Assembly: GCA_977006965.1 (NCBI GenBank)
Contig: OZ345359.1
Span: 2,976,001-3,040,000, forward strand
Length of the DNA: 64,000 nt
Source: Phymatolithon calcareum
Lineage: Eukaryota; Rhodophyta; Florideophyceae; Hapalidiales
Reading direction: 5' to 3'
This document shows positions 10,830-20,313 of the stretch, one piece after another (the stretch's first letter is position 1; each line of letters begins with the position of its first letter). Position numbers and translations under genes: made by a program. The notes beneath the pieces are model-generated. The model made no database searches and was not told the DNA's origin. It was given only the letters and a program-made list of their open reading frames with translations.

Positions 10830-11852
10830 GGTTGTAAGCACTCAGTTGCATCGAAGCGGAAAAGGAATATCACATACGACATGACAAACGAATGTCCAGC
10901 AATTCCCAAGCTTTCCAACGTGAGGAACAGGCAGCTCGCGCTGCAATATGCTTGTGGATGGCTCCCACAGATGTCAAAAACAAGTATGGCCGAAGAATTC
11001 GGTCCCAGAGCCAGAGAGTATATGGAGACCCTTGAACGCGCGCTAGCAGGGTACGACCTCGAAGGAGAAATTCGACTGGGAGCAGAAAAGGCGTTAGATG
11101 AGCTCTTACTATTTAGCAAGACACTCAGAGTGTCGCAAATTCGAGGTCGGGAATAATCGCTGTCGAGAAGACAAGAAACAATCGGTCTCAAGTGTCTCCG
11201 TCTCGCACACTGCCGCCTGCTTCTCATAACAAGACAGTAAATTCGGAGACAATCTAACTGGCTCTGGATGAGCGCCGCTTCATACTCCAGCACCGATGAC
11301 CAGATTCGGAGCGGTATAAATACGACAGCACCCGAGTACAGCATTGTGTCGGAAGGCAGTCGGAATAAGAATCACCAAGTCTTGGTCGGCTCAGTGCTCC
11401 TTCCGGGAGCACACGGAGAGAAGTGGCTGGTGTAGGCGTCTCGCCATTCCCGGTCCTCGTTTGGGAAACTAGCGGTTATAACGGATCACAAAGACAAATT
11501 GGTTTGTAGCGACATTCTTGAACAGCACGTGTACCTTCGCAAGGTTCTACAACGCTGAGCGCGCGAAAGGTAGTAAACTCCATTTTGTTCTGAACTGTTC
11601 ATTGCCGTTTTGCGACACATAAAACGCATGGACAATGAAGAAGGCCTGTACTGAGCTGCAGAAGGCAAGAAAAAGAGCGGTCGAGCCCCAGCACAAATAA
11701 TCCTGTAGAGGACTGAGAGCAAATTACTTTGAATCCTGAGTTTTCTTTTGTCTGCCATTTGGTGGACGTTTTTGCAAGCTGCACTAAGGTAGGAAGCATC
11801 ACAGAAAGCCTCACCCATATCTTCGGAAGTCTGTGGGGCTTTTAAATAAACT
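10830..11852 (+). mobile_element. Unknown small element E1, longer copy
   Basis: A 5'-truncated relative of this stretch interrupts helicase copy A at 47933-48406. Both carry the same small protein segment (see 10881-11156), and both end in CTTTTAAATAAACT (here about 11839-11852). The second copy being truncated at its 5' end and keeping the same 3' end suggests retrotransposition. No reverse transcriptase is encoded, so it would be non-autonomous or a retrocopied gene. The middle parts are strongly diverged. Confidence 0.45.
10881..11156 (+). CDS. Unknown small protein of element E1
   Basis: An ATG-initiated ORF of 91 codons. It contains RQLALQYACGWLPQMSKTSM, followed by a helical, charged stretch (EYMETLERALAGYDLEGE) and ALDELLLFSKT. 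The same order and residues occur at 47935-48173 (RQLALQYVCGRFPQVSKTSM, HMATLESNLSGYDLKED, ARNELSLFSKT). About half of the residues are kept between two copies that differ greatly at DNA level outside the ORF, so the reading frame was probably under selection for part of its history. No known domain is recognised. It could be the C-terminal part of a larger element protein. Confidence 0.5.
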   Translation: MTNECPAIPKLSNVRNRQLALQYACGWLPQMSKTSMAEEFGPRAREYMETLERALAGYDLEGEIRLGAEKALDELLLFSKTLRVSQIRGRE

Positions 11853-12350
11853 TTAATTAAAAAAAGTTGCCACACTGTAAATGCAAGGAGACTATAACTG
11901 CAGGGAGACATCCATATCCTTGCAACAGCTTGTAAATAATGAGTAGTAGGACGCGGAAGATGTCAAATCTTTTGTAAAGTCGAGTTGTTCCCTCTAGGCG
12001 TTGAATAATGAAAAACAATTCTTGCCTCATGTCCTTCACGCCCTGCTCTCTCTTCTGTTTAGCAGAACCTATCAAGAAAACAACAGCTTCCGCTAAAAAG
12101 CACAACTAGAACCGTTTTAGCATCAATTCCAGTCAATAATTCTCTAGTAACAACCATCACTTCTGTCGATCTTGTGTGGTGACGGCACTTTTGAACGTTT
12201 CCCTGTACCACCTTGTCCTCCTGTTTACCATGCAGTTTTATAACGCAAAAACCCATCAGATACTGAAAAGCCGTGGAATAACAAGCCCGGAAAGGATCAG
12301 AGCTGTATGCGGATGCAGAAAATTCTCTCTTGGAGAGCTGAGACAAGATG
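11853..12350 (-). pseudogene. Helicase element relic (copy F)
   Basis: The minus strand around 12059-12346 reads VIKLHGKQEDK, NVQKCRHHTRSTEVMVV, LLTGIDAKTV and SGSCCFLDRF, which match the motif V region of copies B, C and D (GIDAKDVQGVIFAGSCPSL). Only the C-terminal part of the helicase core is present. Frames are shifted downstream, where the match ends near 11990. Confidence 0.55.
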
Positions 12351-12479
12351 CTTTTGTGGGATTAAGAACATTTTCAAAGCACTTCCCTCGACACGTTTCG
12401 AACGTTTTCCAGAGAAAAAGTGAAAATACCACGAAATCTATTGTTTGATAGTTAGAATGTGATGGGAAGTCTTTCTATG

Positions 12480-13780
12480 CTGCTTGCCCATTGCAGCTGT
12501 AGCTGGAGGCATCACATCAGAGAGAAATGTTTTACTTCCAAGGTGGATCCAACTTTATCTTCTGGCACTCAAGGATTATAAAACGTTTGCAAGTTTTCGA
12601 TACCACATCTAAACAGCCCTTACTGCGATCAAGGGTTTTGTTTCCAATAAACTATAAGAACACGGTTATAGTCGCAACACATGATACAAAGTTTGCGGCC
12701 ATTTAGCTATTATAGATGATATCCCTGTAAGTCACCTTCCATTGTAGTCACACTGGCGCAAGTTAAATTGGTGTACGAAACACTGAAGACTGTACTGAAT
12801 ATCTGAGGCGCACTAGCTGTGCTTGGATTACCTTTACATGGTTCTGTTACGAGTACGTCTGCACAGCAAGCTCTCGGTGCTTACTTGGGGAATCATAACA
12901 CCTTGCACTCGTAATTCGATTAAAGTCTAATCTCACATTTATCCGATTAGATGTCTCCCTTTAGAGTGCGAGTTTTTCACAATTGAGAGAACAATCATCC
13001 CTCAGACGAACGTAGAGCTTTTCACTTGTACCTTGGCACCCAATGAGCGCCTGTGTTTGGATCGCGGTGGGGCGTGGTGACATCAGCGGCGTTTTGTCCA
13101 AAGGCCCTTGCAAGACTTAGGTCAGGGTGCTCGGAAAAGTGCGTTTAGAGGTTCCGAAAGCTGTATCGAAGCTTGTGTGCCCTTTCGAGGACTATTTCGT
13201 CGCAGTTGTACACGATCAACAGACGTTTCGCGATAAAGATAAGCAAAAGTGAACACTGTAAGCAGAACTTTGCGGTACAGCGCTTTGACCTTTTTGGCTC
13301 GGTTCAACGTGCTCAGCGTCTGGAATGTCATCCTCAGCGTTCTCTTCCTTGACGTTTACAACGTTCACTGTCTTAATCTTTGACTTCTTTAATGGATGAC
13401 GAATCAGAACCCATGTCACGCGATGTGATAGGCTCGCGCGACCAATAGTTTCTTTTCTGAGTACATTCTGAACCATAGAACACAACTTTTCTGACTTCGA
13501 AATGGCTCCGTATAGTCTGAAGTACTCCGCAAGGTCGCTTAGCGATGTTGCTTTTGTGCGCACTGATGTTCGGACGGCGCGCGTCCTGTGTTTTTCTCCA
13601 GGAATTGCAGGTCGTGTATTTCTGAGTAACCAACATATTTTCAATGCTAGCGCCGAACGAGGAAAATTTAATGTAGACGTGAGCCTAAAACGTGGCCTTA
13701 GCTTTAATTGGACTAAGACATATATATCCAGCTGCAGTTTCTTACACATATTATCAGAGTCTGTTTACTCGCCGTAAAGC
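12480..13780. repeat. Dispersed repeat R1, longest uninterrupted copy
   Basis: Aligns nearly end to end with 35190-35440 plus 36589-37330, which is one R1 copy split by a LINE, and partly with 4640-5130. Shared landmarks are GATACCACATCTA, CAGCCCTTACTG, TTGCACTCGTA and GAAGCTTGT. The minus strand carries an open frame (13216-13749). No terminal repeats were recognised, so its class is open. Confidence 0.65.
13216..13749 (-). CDS. Unknown R1-repeat protein with acidic tail
   Basis: This 177-codon minus-strand frame lies inside R1. The N-terminal half is basic (Arg/Lys-rich), the middle reads SLSDLAEYFRLYGAISKSEK, and the C-terminal part is acidic (KTVNVVNVKEENAEDDIPDA). The acidic segment is partly conserved in the decayed copy at 4.7 kb, which argues for true coding sequence. 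The ATG at 13749 has a stop not far upstream; the protein may have lost its N-terminus. I recognise no domain. Confidence 0.35.
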   Translation of the reverse strand: MCKKLQLDIYVLVQLKLRPRFRLTSTLNFPRSALALKICWLLRNTRPAIPGEKHRTRAVRTSVRTKATSLSDLAEYFRLYGAISKSEKLCSMVQNVLRKETIGRASLSHRVTWVLIRHPLKKSKIKTVNVVNVKEENAEDDIPDAEHVEPSQKGQSAVPQSSAYSVHFCLSLSRNVC

Positions 13781-13929
13781 CTTCCGAATGCATAGGCAAG
13801 GCTGTTGCGAACTTTAAAAAGGCCGTTATTATAAGCCTTGTCTATAATTATCACATGGTCTTGCACAAAGGGCTAGGTACCAGGCCAGAATATTTTATAA
13901 TCACTCTAAAGCTCCTCAAATACGCAATT

Positions 13930-15243
13930 AATTAGTCTTGCGGCTTGCGCCCTACTTGCCGGAACCTAGCGAGCGAAGGACAACTTCCGGCAAATATCAC
14001 ACCTTGAACGTCTTTGGCATCAATTCCAGTCATAAATTTCTCACTAGCAACCATGACTACTGTCGATCTTTTATGTTGACGCCACTTTTGCACTCTTCGG
14101 TGCAGCTCTTGGTCCTCCATTTTAGTATGGCACTTTTAAATGCATTTATTCTCGCACAAATATAGAAACTGAAGCGATTTCTCAATTGCCTTTACGTTGT
14201 TAGTGGTCAAACACGCAACAAGAATCTTTCCAGATGAAAAATTGAGAGCACGATGGATGTCCTCAACTGATTTTTAAACACTGCTCGTCATTAGACTAGA
14301 AGAAGGAGTTGCCAAAATGTTCACTGGTTGCTTGAGATTTTGCCGGGAGCAATCTCCACGAATGGCAGTCAAACTTGCTCTGGATATATTGAATCCTTCA
14401 GCGATGCGATGAAGAAGGGGGTTTAAAGCTGTAGCAGTCAAAAAGACTATTGGAACGCTGAAAGTTCCGTTCTGAATGGCTTTGCAGTCTGGCATACAGT
14501 TTCTGAAACTGTCAGACATTGGGAGCTCATGAGCCTCATCTACAATGATGCGACCTTCTCTAATCCTAGAACATAGAAGACTTCTCATTGTTTCCGTGAA
14601 CGCTCGCCATGGACGATCCTTTGAAGAGATAAGAACTATACCTCCACTCTCCCCGAATTGGTTTTGTGAGACCTCATGTATGCGTAGAGTCTGGACTACT
14701 GCCGACTCGAACCGCTTTCTTCATACTTGGCGAAGCTCCTTCAATAGTGAGATCCATACAGTTTATATTCTCGAAAACATTATGGGGCCCAGAACGACGG
14801 CTGTTTTCACCGAGCTAGTCCCGAGAAATAGCGCGAGGTCCCTCGTTTTTCGATAGACATCATTCATAACTAGTTCCTGCTCATGGCTTAAAAATTTTGC
14901 GTCCAGCAGAGAGCAAGCCTTTTGCTCCGCTTCAACTGCATTAAACTTCGGATCGCTGACCAAGCATTTGCTTCCATCTTCCAAATCCATAGAAGCTATT
15001 TGAGCTTGCTCACCGGTCTCGAAAAGACCCATTGATGCTGAGCAGCAGCGGGGATATGAGCATGAGCAAGCGACATGGGTCTGTTCTCCCCACGCATTTT
15101 GATTGCTTCAAAGTATCCGATGGCTTGTACGGCACGACGAAAATACTCTTTGGCTTTCCATCCTTACTGTTTTCATTGATGTCGTATTGTTCATAGTTCA
15201 GCGCTGCTGGCAAGGTACGACTCGCTCTTATGGATGAAAACAA
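13930..15243 (-). pseudogene. Helicase element, core fragment (copy C)
   Basis: Closely similar to 6800-8090 of copy B over about 1.25 kb, including long identical runs and the shared degraded Walker A (LGTSSVKTAVVLG). It carries the DEAH block (IIVDEAHELPMSDSFRNC), motif III (VFLTATALNPLLHRIAEGF) and the GIDAKDVQGVIFAGS block. It is cut on both sides: sequence before about 13930 and after about 15243 is unrelated to the element. The high similarity, with shared decay, suggests a fairly recent duplication of an already dead copy. Confidence 0.75.
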
Positions 15244-16497
15244 TATCTTTACTGATCAGGACCTGCTGATGCTCAGCACATCTACTAAGCACCAGAAAGT
15301 AGTCTGCAGGCACTGTGATAATCAGCTGTGCCTTGGCCTCCGTCAAGGCTTCCTCGTCGAATGTTCTATAATTACCTATTCCGAAGTTGGCTGAGGTGCG
15401 ATCCTAAATCTTCGTCTATCTTTCACGAGCTTATGTATGTATGCGTGATGCTTCCTGGTCCTGCTCCTCCCAGATGCTGGTCTCCAGAAAGGAGAGCCCT
15501 GTGATTCGCGTCGTTCGGCTGCGTGCTATTCCAGGGAGGGAGAGTGGGTGAGAAAGGAAAGCCCTGCTCGATTTCATGTCATTGTCGTCGTCGCCCGCCT
15601 ATTATAGTGTTCGAAGTGCGTTAGTGCACGCCCAGACTGTCGGTAACACGCGGCGTCGGCTCATGGAATCTTTCCGTTCGCAATAAATTTGGCCCCGAGT
15701 GTCGGTCTCGGGCTGTCGTTCGATTTCACCCTCCTCGCTAACGGGATAATTGAACGCACGTACATTGGTAATGGCTTTTCCTTGACCGACACTTTCCCCC
15801 ATTTTGCGAGGTTGGATCCGTTGGCTCTTGCCGCCAATGCACAAAGAATTCGATCATACCCTCGCTGACTGGTCTGCAGCTTCGCACGCCGCTTGTGTCT
15901 TCACCAATAGTAGCATACCATATGCATGAAATGTTGGCTTCCGTGAGTTTATGTAAGGCACTGGAAAGCTATTTAAAAGCTATTATGGATCGTAGCAATA
16001 GTATATGAGAGGCATGGACGAATACATTTTCTCCAAACAAGAGCCAAACTAACGGAAAAACTAACCATAGAGGATTTATATTAGTGAAAGCTCCCATGTC
16101 CACGTTTGATAGACCGAGATTGAACAGTTTGCAAAGACAAGTTTCTGAGCACCATCACATCTTTAATGTGCGCCAATAAATACCCGACATACGATACTAT
16201 AATGGTCTTCCGTATTGTAAATAGAGGACATATGGCCGTCTCCAGAGAAACGTTTTTTGCAAGGATTAAATTCGTAAATTTTGCACACTCTTTTCGAAGA
16301 GAATCAAATTATCTCAACGGGGGCAAGCGCCGTCTCGAAAAGATTTTTTATCATATTCAGCACGCTATTGATTAGAATCCGAAGACATTACAAGCGGAAG
16401 TGAGTTCTTCTCGCCGACTGCGACGTCTACGGCCTGTCACTAGAAAGTCGCAAGCGAGAACGTAAACACGAATGAACATCGAAGCTGCCTGCAATGA
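15244..16497. other. Mostly non-coding; possible LTR-element gag start on minus strand
   Basis: A minus-strand ORF at 15602-15844 reads KMGESVGQGKAITNVRAFNY and then acidic text, preceded by TTGGCGGCAAGAGCC. This layout is reminiscent of a leader and gag start of an LTR retrotransposon, but I found no LTR or pol. 15850-16497 holds nothing I can support. Confidence 0.2.
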
Positions 16498-16902
16498 AAC
16501 TTTGCGCTAGATATTTCGATCAATCCCCGTCGAATTGTCAACATACGTGGGGTGCGCCCTGTAACGTCATATCATGTTACCTTTTTGAAAGCTGGATTTC
16601 TGAGGAGTGGGTACATAGAAACTCACCTTTTAACCTGCCGAAAACCAACTGGATGGGAAATTGCCGACTTCTATACCAAGGAGCCCTACAAGTATCAACT
16701 ATTTGAGGCCGAGAAACGAGCGCAAGAAGAACTGAGAAAGTCCAATGCTGGAGGACTTGTGTACTGCATTGACGGATTGCATCGTCGAAAGGTTGCCCTT
16801 GAACTCATCGAAGAGCAAGAGTATTCCGAAAATTTCCGACATTGGGGACGGATGGTGAATAATCTTGGTCCAGAAAAAGAAATTGCCTTTTCGATTTGCT
16901 GA
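16498..16902 (+). pseudogene. ParB-like domain, first part of a broken ParB-methyltransferase gene
   Basis: The frame opens after TGA at 16495. It begins ISINPRRIVNIRGVRPVTSY, the usual start of a ParB/sulfiredoxin-fold domain (strand, then 'vRP'). About 85 residues on it has YCIDGLHRRKVALELIEEQ, the family's DGxHRRxxAL signature. In ParB-like proteins this fold binds a nucleotide or acts as a nuclease, and ParB-methyltransferase fusions are known from phages and bacteria. The frame ends at a TGA (about 16900) and the sense continues in the next frame, consistent with a single-base indel. No ATG is evident at the N-terminus, so the true start may lie in an upstream exon or be lost. Confidence 0.6.
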
Positions 16903-17487
16903 AATCTTCAAACGAGTATTGTATTAAGCTGAGCCCGTGCTCGCTTGTCTTGCAATGCAGCCGATACGACCAGATTGTGAATGGGAGCAGCAGAAAAAAA
17001 TTACTGTCTGCCGCGGAAGTTGACAGGCGCATGGTACAATGCGGGGGAAGTGACAAGCAGTTCAGTGAAAAGACAGTTAAGGCGATGGCGGAGACAAAGC
17101 GTCAAGTTATTGGAATCAGCCGAAAACTACCTATAAGGGCTCTACGGTACCTAGACGTTCTTCAGGAAAAGAATCCTAAATGCGCAGAAGCTGCTTTCAC
17201 AATCACAAACTTGAAGTCGGTGCCAAATACGTTGACAGATGAAAAAGCCATCGCGCTTCTGAGAAGAATGAGCAATTTTTATAGGACACAAATTCCCCGT
17301 TCCGAAAGCTATGGCACCACATCAAGTTAGCGAAAACGTATTTTATGTTCGTCGAGCTCTCAAGGCCGTCAACGTCTTCATGAGTCTTTCCGAATATACA
17401 CGGCTCCCTCCAGAGCTAGAACATCTTGTCGGACAAATGAAAAATACGGACAAGCACGACGACGACCTCGCAGACTTCTCCTACTAA
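16896..17487 (+). pseudogene. Helical region after the ParB-like domain
   Basis: Two overlapping frames. 16896-17330 contains LSAAEVDRRMVQCGG, then VKAMAETKRQVIGISRKLPI and ALRYLDVLQEKNPKCAEAAF, a helix-rich stretch where ParB proteins have their helix-turn-helix region. From the ATG at 17311 to the TAA at 17485-17487 runs a 58-codon frame, VRRALKAVNVFMSLSEYTRL followed by a charged tail. They probably belong to one protein whose frame shifted near 17310-17330. DNA binding is inferred from position only; no canonical helix-turn-helix can be proven by eye. Confidence 0.45.
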
Positions 17488-17597
17488 GGGGACGAGATTT
17501 ACGCAGATCTCGAGCAGGAATGCGAAAAGCATGAGCCAGGCGGCTTGCACGGAAAAAGATAAAGTCGAAGAAGCTGCATCTCGATTTTAAGCCATAA

Positions 17598-18665
17598 TCA
17601 AACTCAGCCCTGGAGACTACTGCTTGTCATGAACGAGCGCAAGAAAAGGAAATAGTCCCTTCTCTACCAGAGCTCAGTACAACCGCCTCAACAGGGACTT
17701 CCAAATCAAATAATGAAGAGCAAGAAGAACTTATCACCAAGCAAAAATCTGAGGGAGCATCGAATCTGGTCTGGTTTGCAAAAAAGGCGAGACTCGTCGA
17801 TGAGACAATCCAATCAGTGAGGAAGCCACCGGGATAGAAGCTCATGAATTGCAGTATCGAAAAATTCGAGAAAAAGAGAGAGGAATGGTGCATGGTCGAA
17901 GTATGCACGGACTTTGCAATTTTTGACATTCTGCAGGAAGACAAAAACCAGGACTCGATTGACAAACACGTGCGGCACATTGGAAGCACATTGAAAGTGA
18001 CAGGTGTTGCACATGCGTTTTGTTCGGCTATGCAATTCTCTCAAATTGTAAATGCCGCGACGAAGATTGGGCTTACTGCAATATCCTGCCCAATGCTTTA
18101 TGTACCTGATAATATGAATGTAAAAAGGTTGACATTTGCGCTTCAACTGCAAGATATTGTTCAATACGCTGCTGTGTTTATCAAAAAGAGCACACGATCC
18201 CCGGAAAAGCACGACTTCTCATCAAGTAAGGAGTACGAGAACTCAATAACTCCGCCATGGACAAACGTTGTGACCAATATTTTGCCGTCACAGTCCCGCC
18301 TTACGGATTCGACCAGAAAACCTTTTGATGCATCGGAATGAACGAAAGAACTATACAAGCATTTAATGCGACGATGGTGCCGACCTGGAAAAATTTGCTA
18401 CAGCCCTCTCGCACTAACAATGGTTGCTGGATTAGCCGCGTACGAAATTGGTACTCGATATATTGCAGTCGAGGACGAGGAAGGGTGCTTTGAGGCTGCG
18501 AAGAAGTGTATTTTTGATTATATGTCACGTTCCATTAAGAGATCGATATTGGGGGAGCCGACTCCAGAAGTCGACAAAATTCTACAGGAATATTGTCATT
18601 TCTCAAAAAGACGAAGCCGCTTCCAAGCAATACACAAAGTTCGAGAACAACGGAGGGTATTTTGA
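17598..18665 (+). pseudogene. N4/N6-type DNA methyltransferase-like domain with two nonsense codons
   Basis: One continuous frame with only two internal stops, TAG at 17835 and TGA at 18339. It begins with a linker rich in Ser, Thr, Glu and Lys, then EVCTDFAIFDILQ (position of motif IV, normally D/S-PPY), LKVTGVAHAFCSAMQFSQIV ('LkpgGvahiFcs' type) and TAISCPMLYVPDN. After the second stop come MRRWCRPGKICYSPLALTMV, AGLAAYEIGTRYIAVEDEEG and CFEAAKKCIFDYM, which match the order 'pGd.vlDPFaGsGTt..Aa...gR.yigiE.d...f..A'. The catalytic PPY and the Gly-rich SAM loop are both altered, so the product would be inactive. Domain order (ParB, methyltransferase, zinc finger) is inferred across frame breaks. 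Confidence 0.6.
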
Positions 18666-19045
18666 GAGCCAAGATTACCTCTGGCAATGATCTTGGGACG
18701 CCAGAACTAGGTATGCCCCTTCGGTCTTCGAAAGGACAGAAAGAATACCCTCAACGGCAAGAACTCCCAGCCCACTCGTACTCAGATGAAAGCGAGCAGG
18801 CAAACGAGTTGACGGAGAACAAATTTGAAGGGCAGAAAGATTGTGCCGCAGCAGAGCTTTGCATTTTAAAGCCCAACAAAGCGCCTCCTACACATATATG
18901 CGGTATATGCCAAGTTCCAATTCACAACTTGTGCGATTATGGAAAACGGGTGGAGAAAGATTTTTCAAGAGAGAATATTTTTGCGTGCTCAAAAAAGTGC
19001 TATTTTCTTGAGAAAAATACTGCTGCGAAGAGATCGGTGATTTAG
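18593..19045 (+). pseudogene. Zinc-finger tail of the ParB-methyltransferase gene
   Basis: This 150-codon frame overlaps the end of the methyltransferase frame by 73 bp. It carries a charged linker and then HICGICQVPIHNLCDYG and, about 20 residues on, FACSKKCYFLEK. The spacing C-x2-C-x4-H-x2-C ... C-x3-C suggests a treble-clef type zinc site. Zinc fingers of this kind commonly close proteins of eukaryotic mobile elements (family knowledge; exact family not identified). It shares direction with the methyltransferase and follows it directly, so I read it as the C-terminus of the same product. The stop is at 19043-19045. Confidence 0.5.
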
Positions 19046-20107
19046 AAACTCCTTAAATGGACTTATTTAAGAACAAGCTGAACATGAAAATCCTGCTTTC
19101 CTTTTGCTTTGCGCATAAAACATATATGAAATCTAGAGTAAAGTTCTATTTCTGCAACAGCTCTCTACGAAGTTCAAAAGCCCAGAGTTCCAATTGATCA
19201 CTATAGTGATAAATAATGCACTTCCGTAGTGGCACGGAAAAGAATACGGACTCTTGATCTCGAATAGATTAAGAATTTTTGCCTAAAGTCATTTACGCTT
19301 CGAGACAAAAATGTATTTTAGAGTTGTTTGTAACTATTGAGTGCGCGCCACAGCGTTCAAAATGTAATAAGGAATGTTTTGAACAGAAACACGCTCTGAA
19401 GAAAATATTATCCTTAACGGAACATTACTTTAGGGAGTACCTGTTAAACTAATTAACTCGCGAATGGTAGTCCTGAACTTGCCTCCATGAAGAAGAATAC
19501 TCTTTCGAGAAACTGACAGGCGTCTTAAGCCACGAATCTGATATTTTTAAGAAGCAGAAGAACAAAAATGTGCTATAAACACATAGTCTACAATAAATAT
19601 TTCTGCAATGAAAACAAGCATTCACGATGCTTCGTGCAAATAGGGAACTAAATCTGATTCATGTAGCCCGATGACTATCTGCCATCGATATTAGTATAAA
19701 TGGAGACTTACTTTAGGTAGTTCAGAGAAGTTTTTATCATATGCGTGCTGCGAATGATACAGTTGCAATATATTAGCATATTGTCATATGTGCTTCGGTG
19801 AATCGCAAGACAGCTCTTTAGTGCCCAACCAGGTCGGATTCAAGCTTTTCAGAATAATGCTCTCGTAACGATCAGTTTTCAAACTTGACACGGACGATTT
19901 TGATATAAAAACCTATTCTCTTCTTGGGCATAATTACACGTGGAACGGATGATTATTCGTATTTGAGTCTTTTTAAAAATCGTCCTATATGAGGTTTTGA
20001 GAAGAAATACAATCTTAATTTTTTATTTTCTACTCTTTTCTTCTCCCCTGGCAAGTTTCCAAAATGAGAACCATCGATTTCTCGTCAAAAGCTCTTTCTT
20101 TTTTGAC
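19046..20107. other. AT-rich spacer, no gene seen
   Basis: No ORF above 60 codons and no repeat shared with the window. It may include the 3' flank of the ParB-methyltransferase gene. Confidence 0.5.
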
Positions 20108-20110
20108 TAA

Positions 20111-20310
20111 GGGCCGATGAACGAATAGTTCCCAACCGGGAAAATGGGAAAATGAGAAATTGGGAACGCGAATACGTCCAATAGAATACTTGCATTTGTG
20201 AAATTTTCAGGTTTAAATTCCACAAGTGCACGTATTCTATTGGACATATCGGCGTTCGCATTTTCTCAATTTCCCATTTTCCAGGTTGGGAACTATTCTT
20301 TCATCGGCCC
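20111..20310. mobile_element. Harbinger-like MITE, 200 bp
   Basis: Nearly the whole element is two inverted arms of about 90-100 bp. Both ends read inward as GGGCCGATGAA(C/A)GAATAGTT, followed on each arm by CCCAACC(G/T)GGAAAATGGGAAA and CCAATAGAATAC. The arms differ by scattered substitutions. TAA flanks both ends (20108-20110 and 20311-20313), which fits the 3-bp TWA duplication of PIF/Harbinger elements. It has no coding capacity. Confidence 0.85.
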
Positions 20311-20313
20311 TAA

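Noticed and set aside
16498-19045. Bacterial or phage contamination explaining the ParB-methyltransferase text
   Set aside because: It lies in one contiguous stretch with eukaryotic elements, has decayed, and ends in a zinc finger typical of eukaryotic mobile elements.
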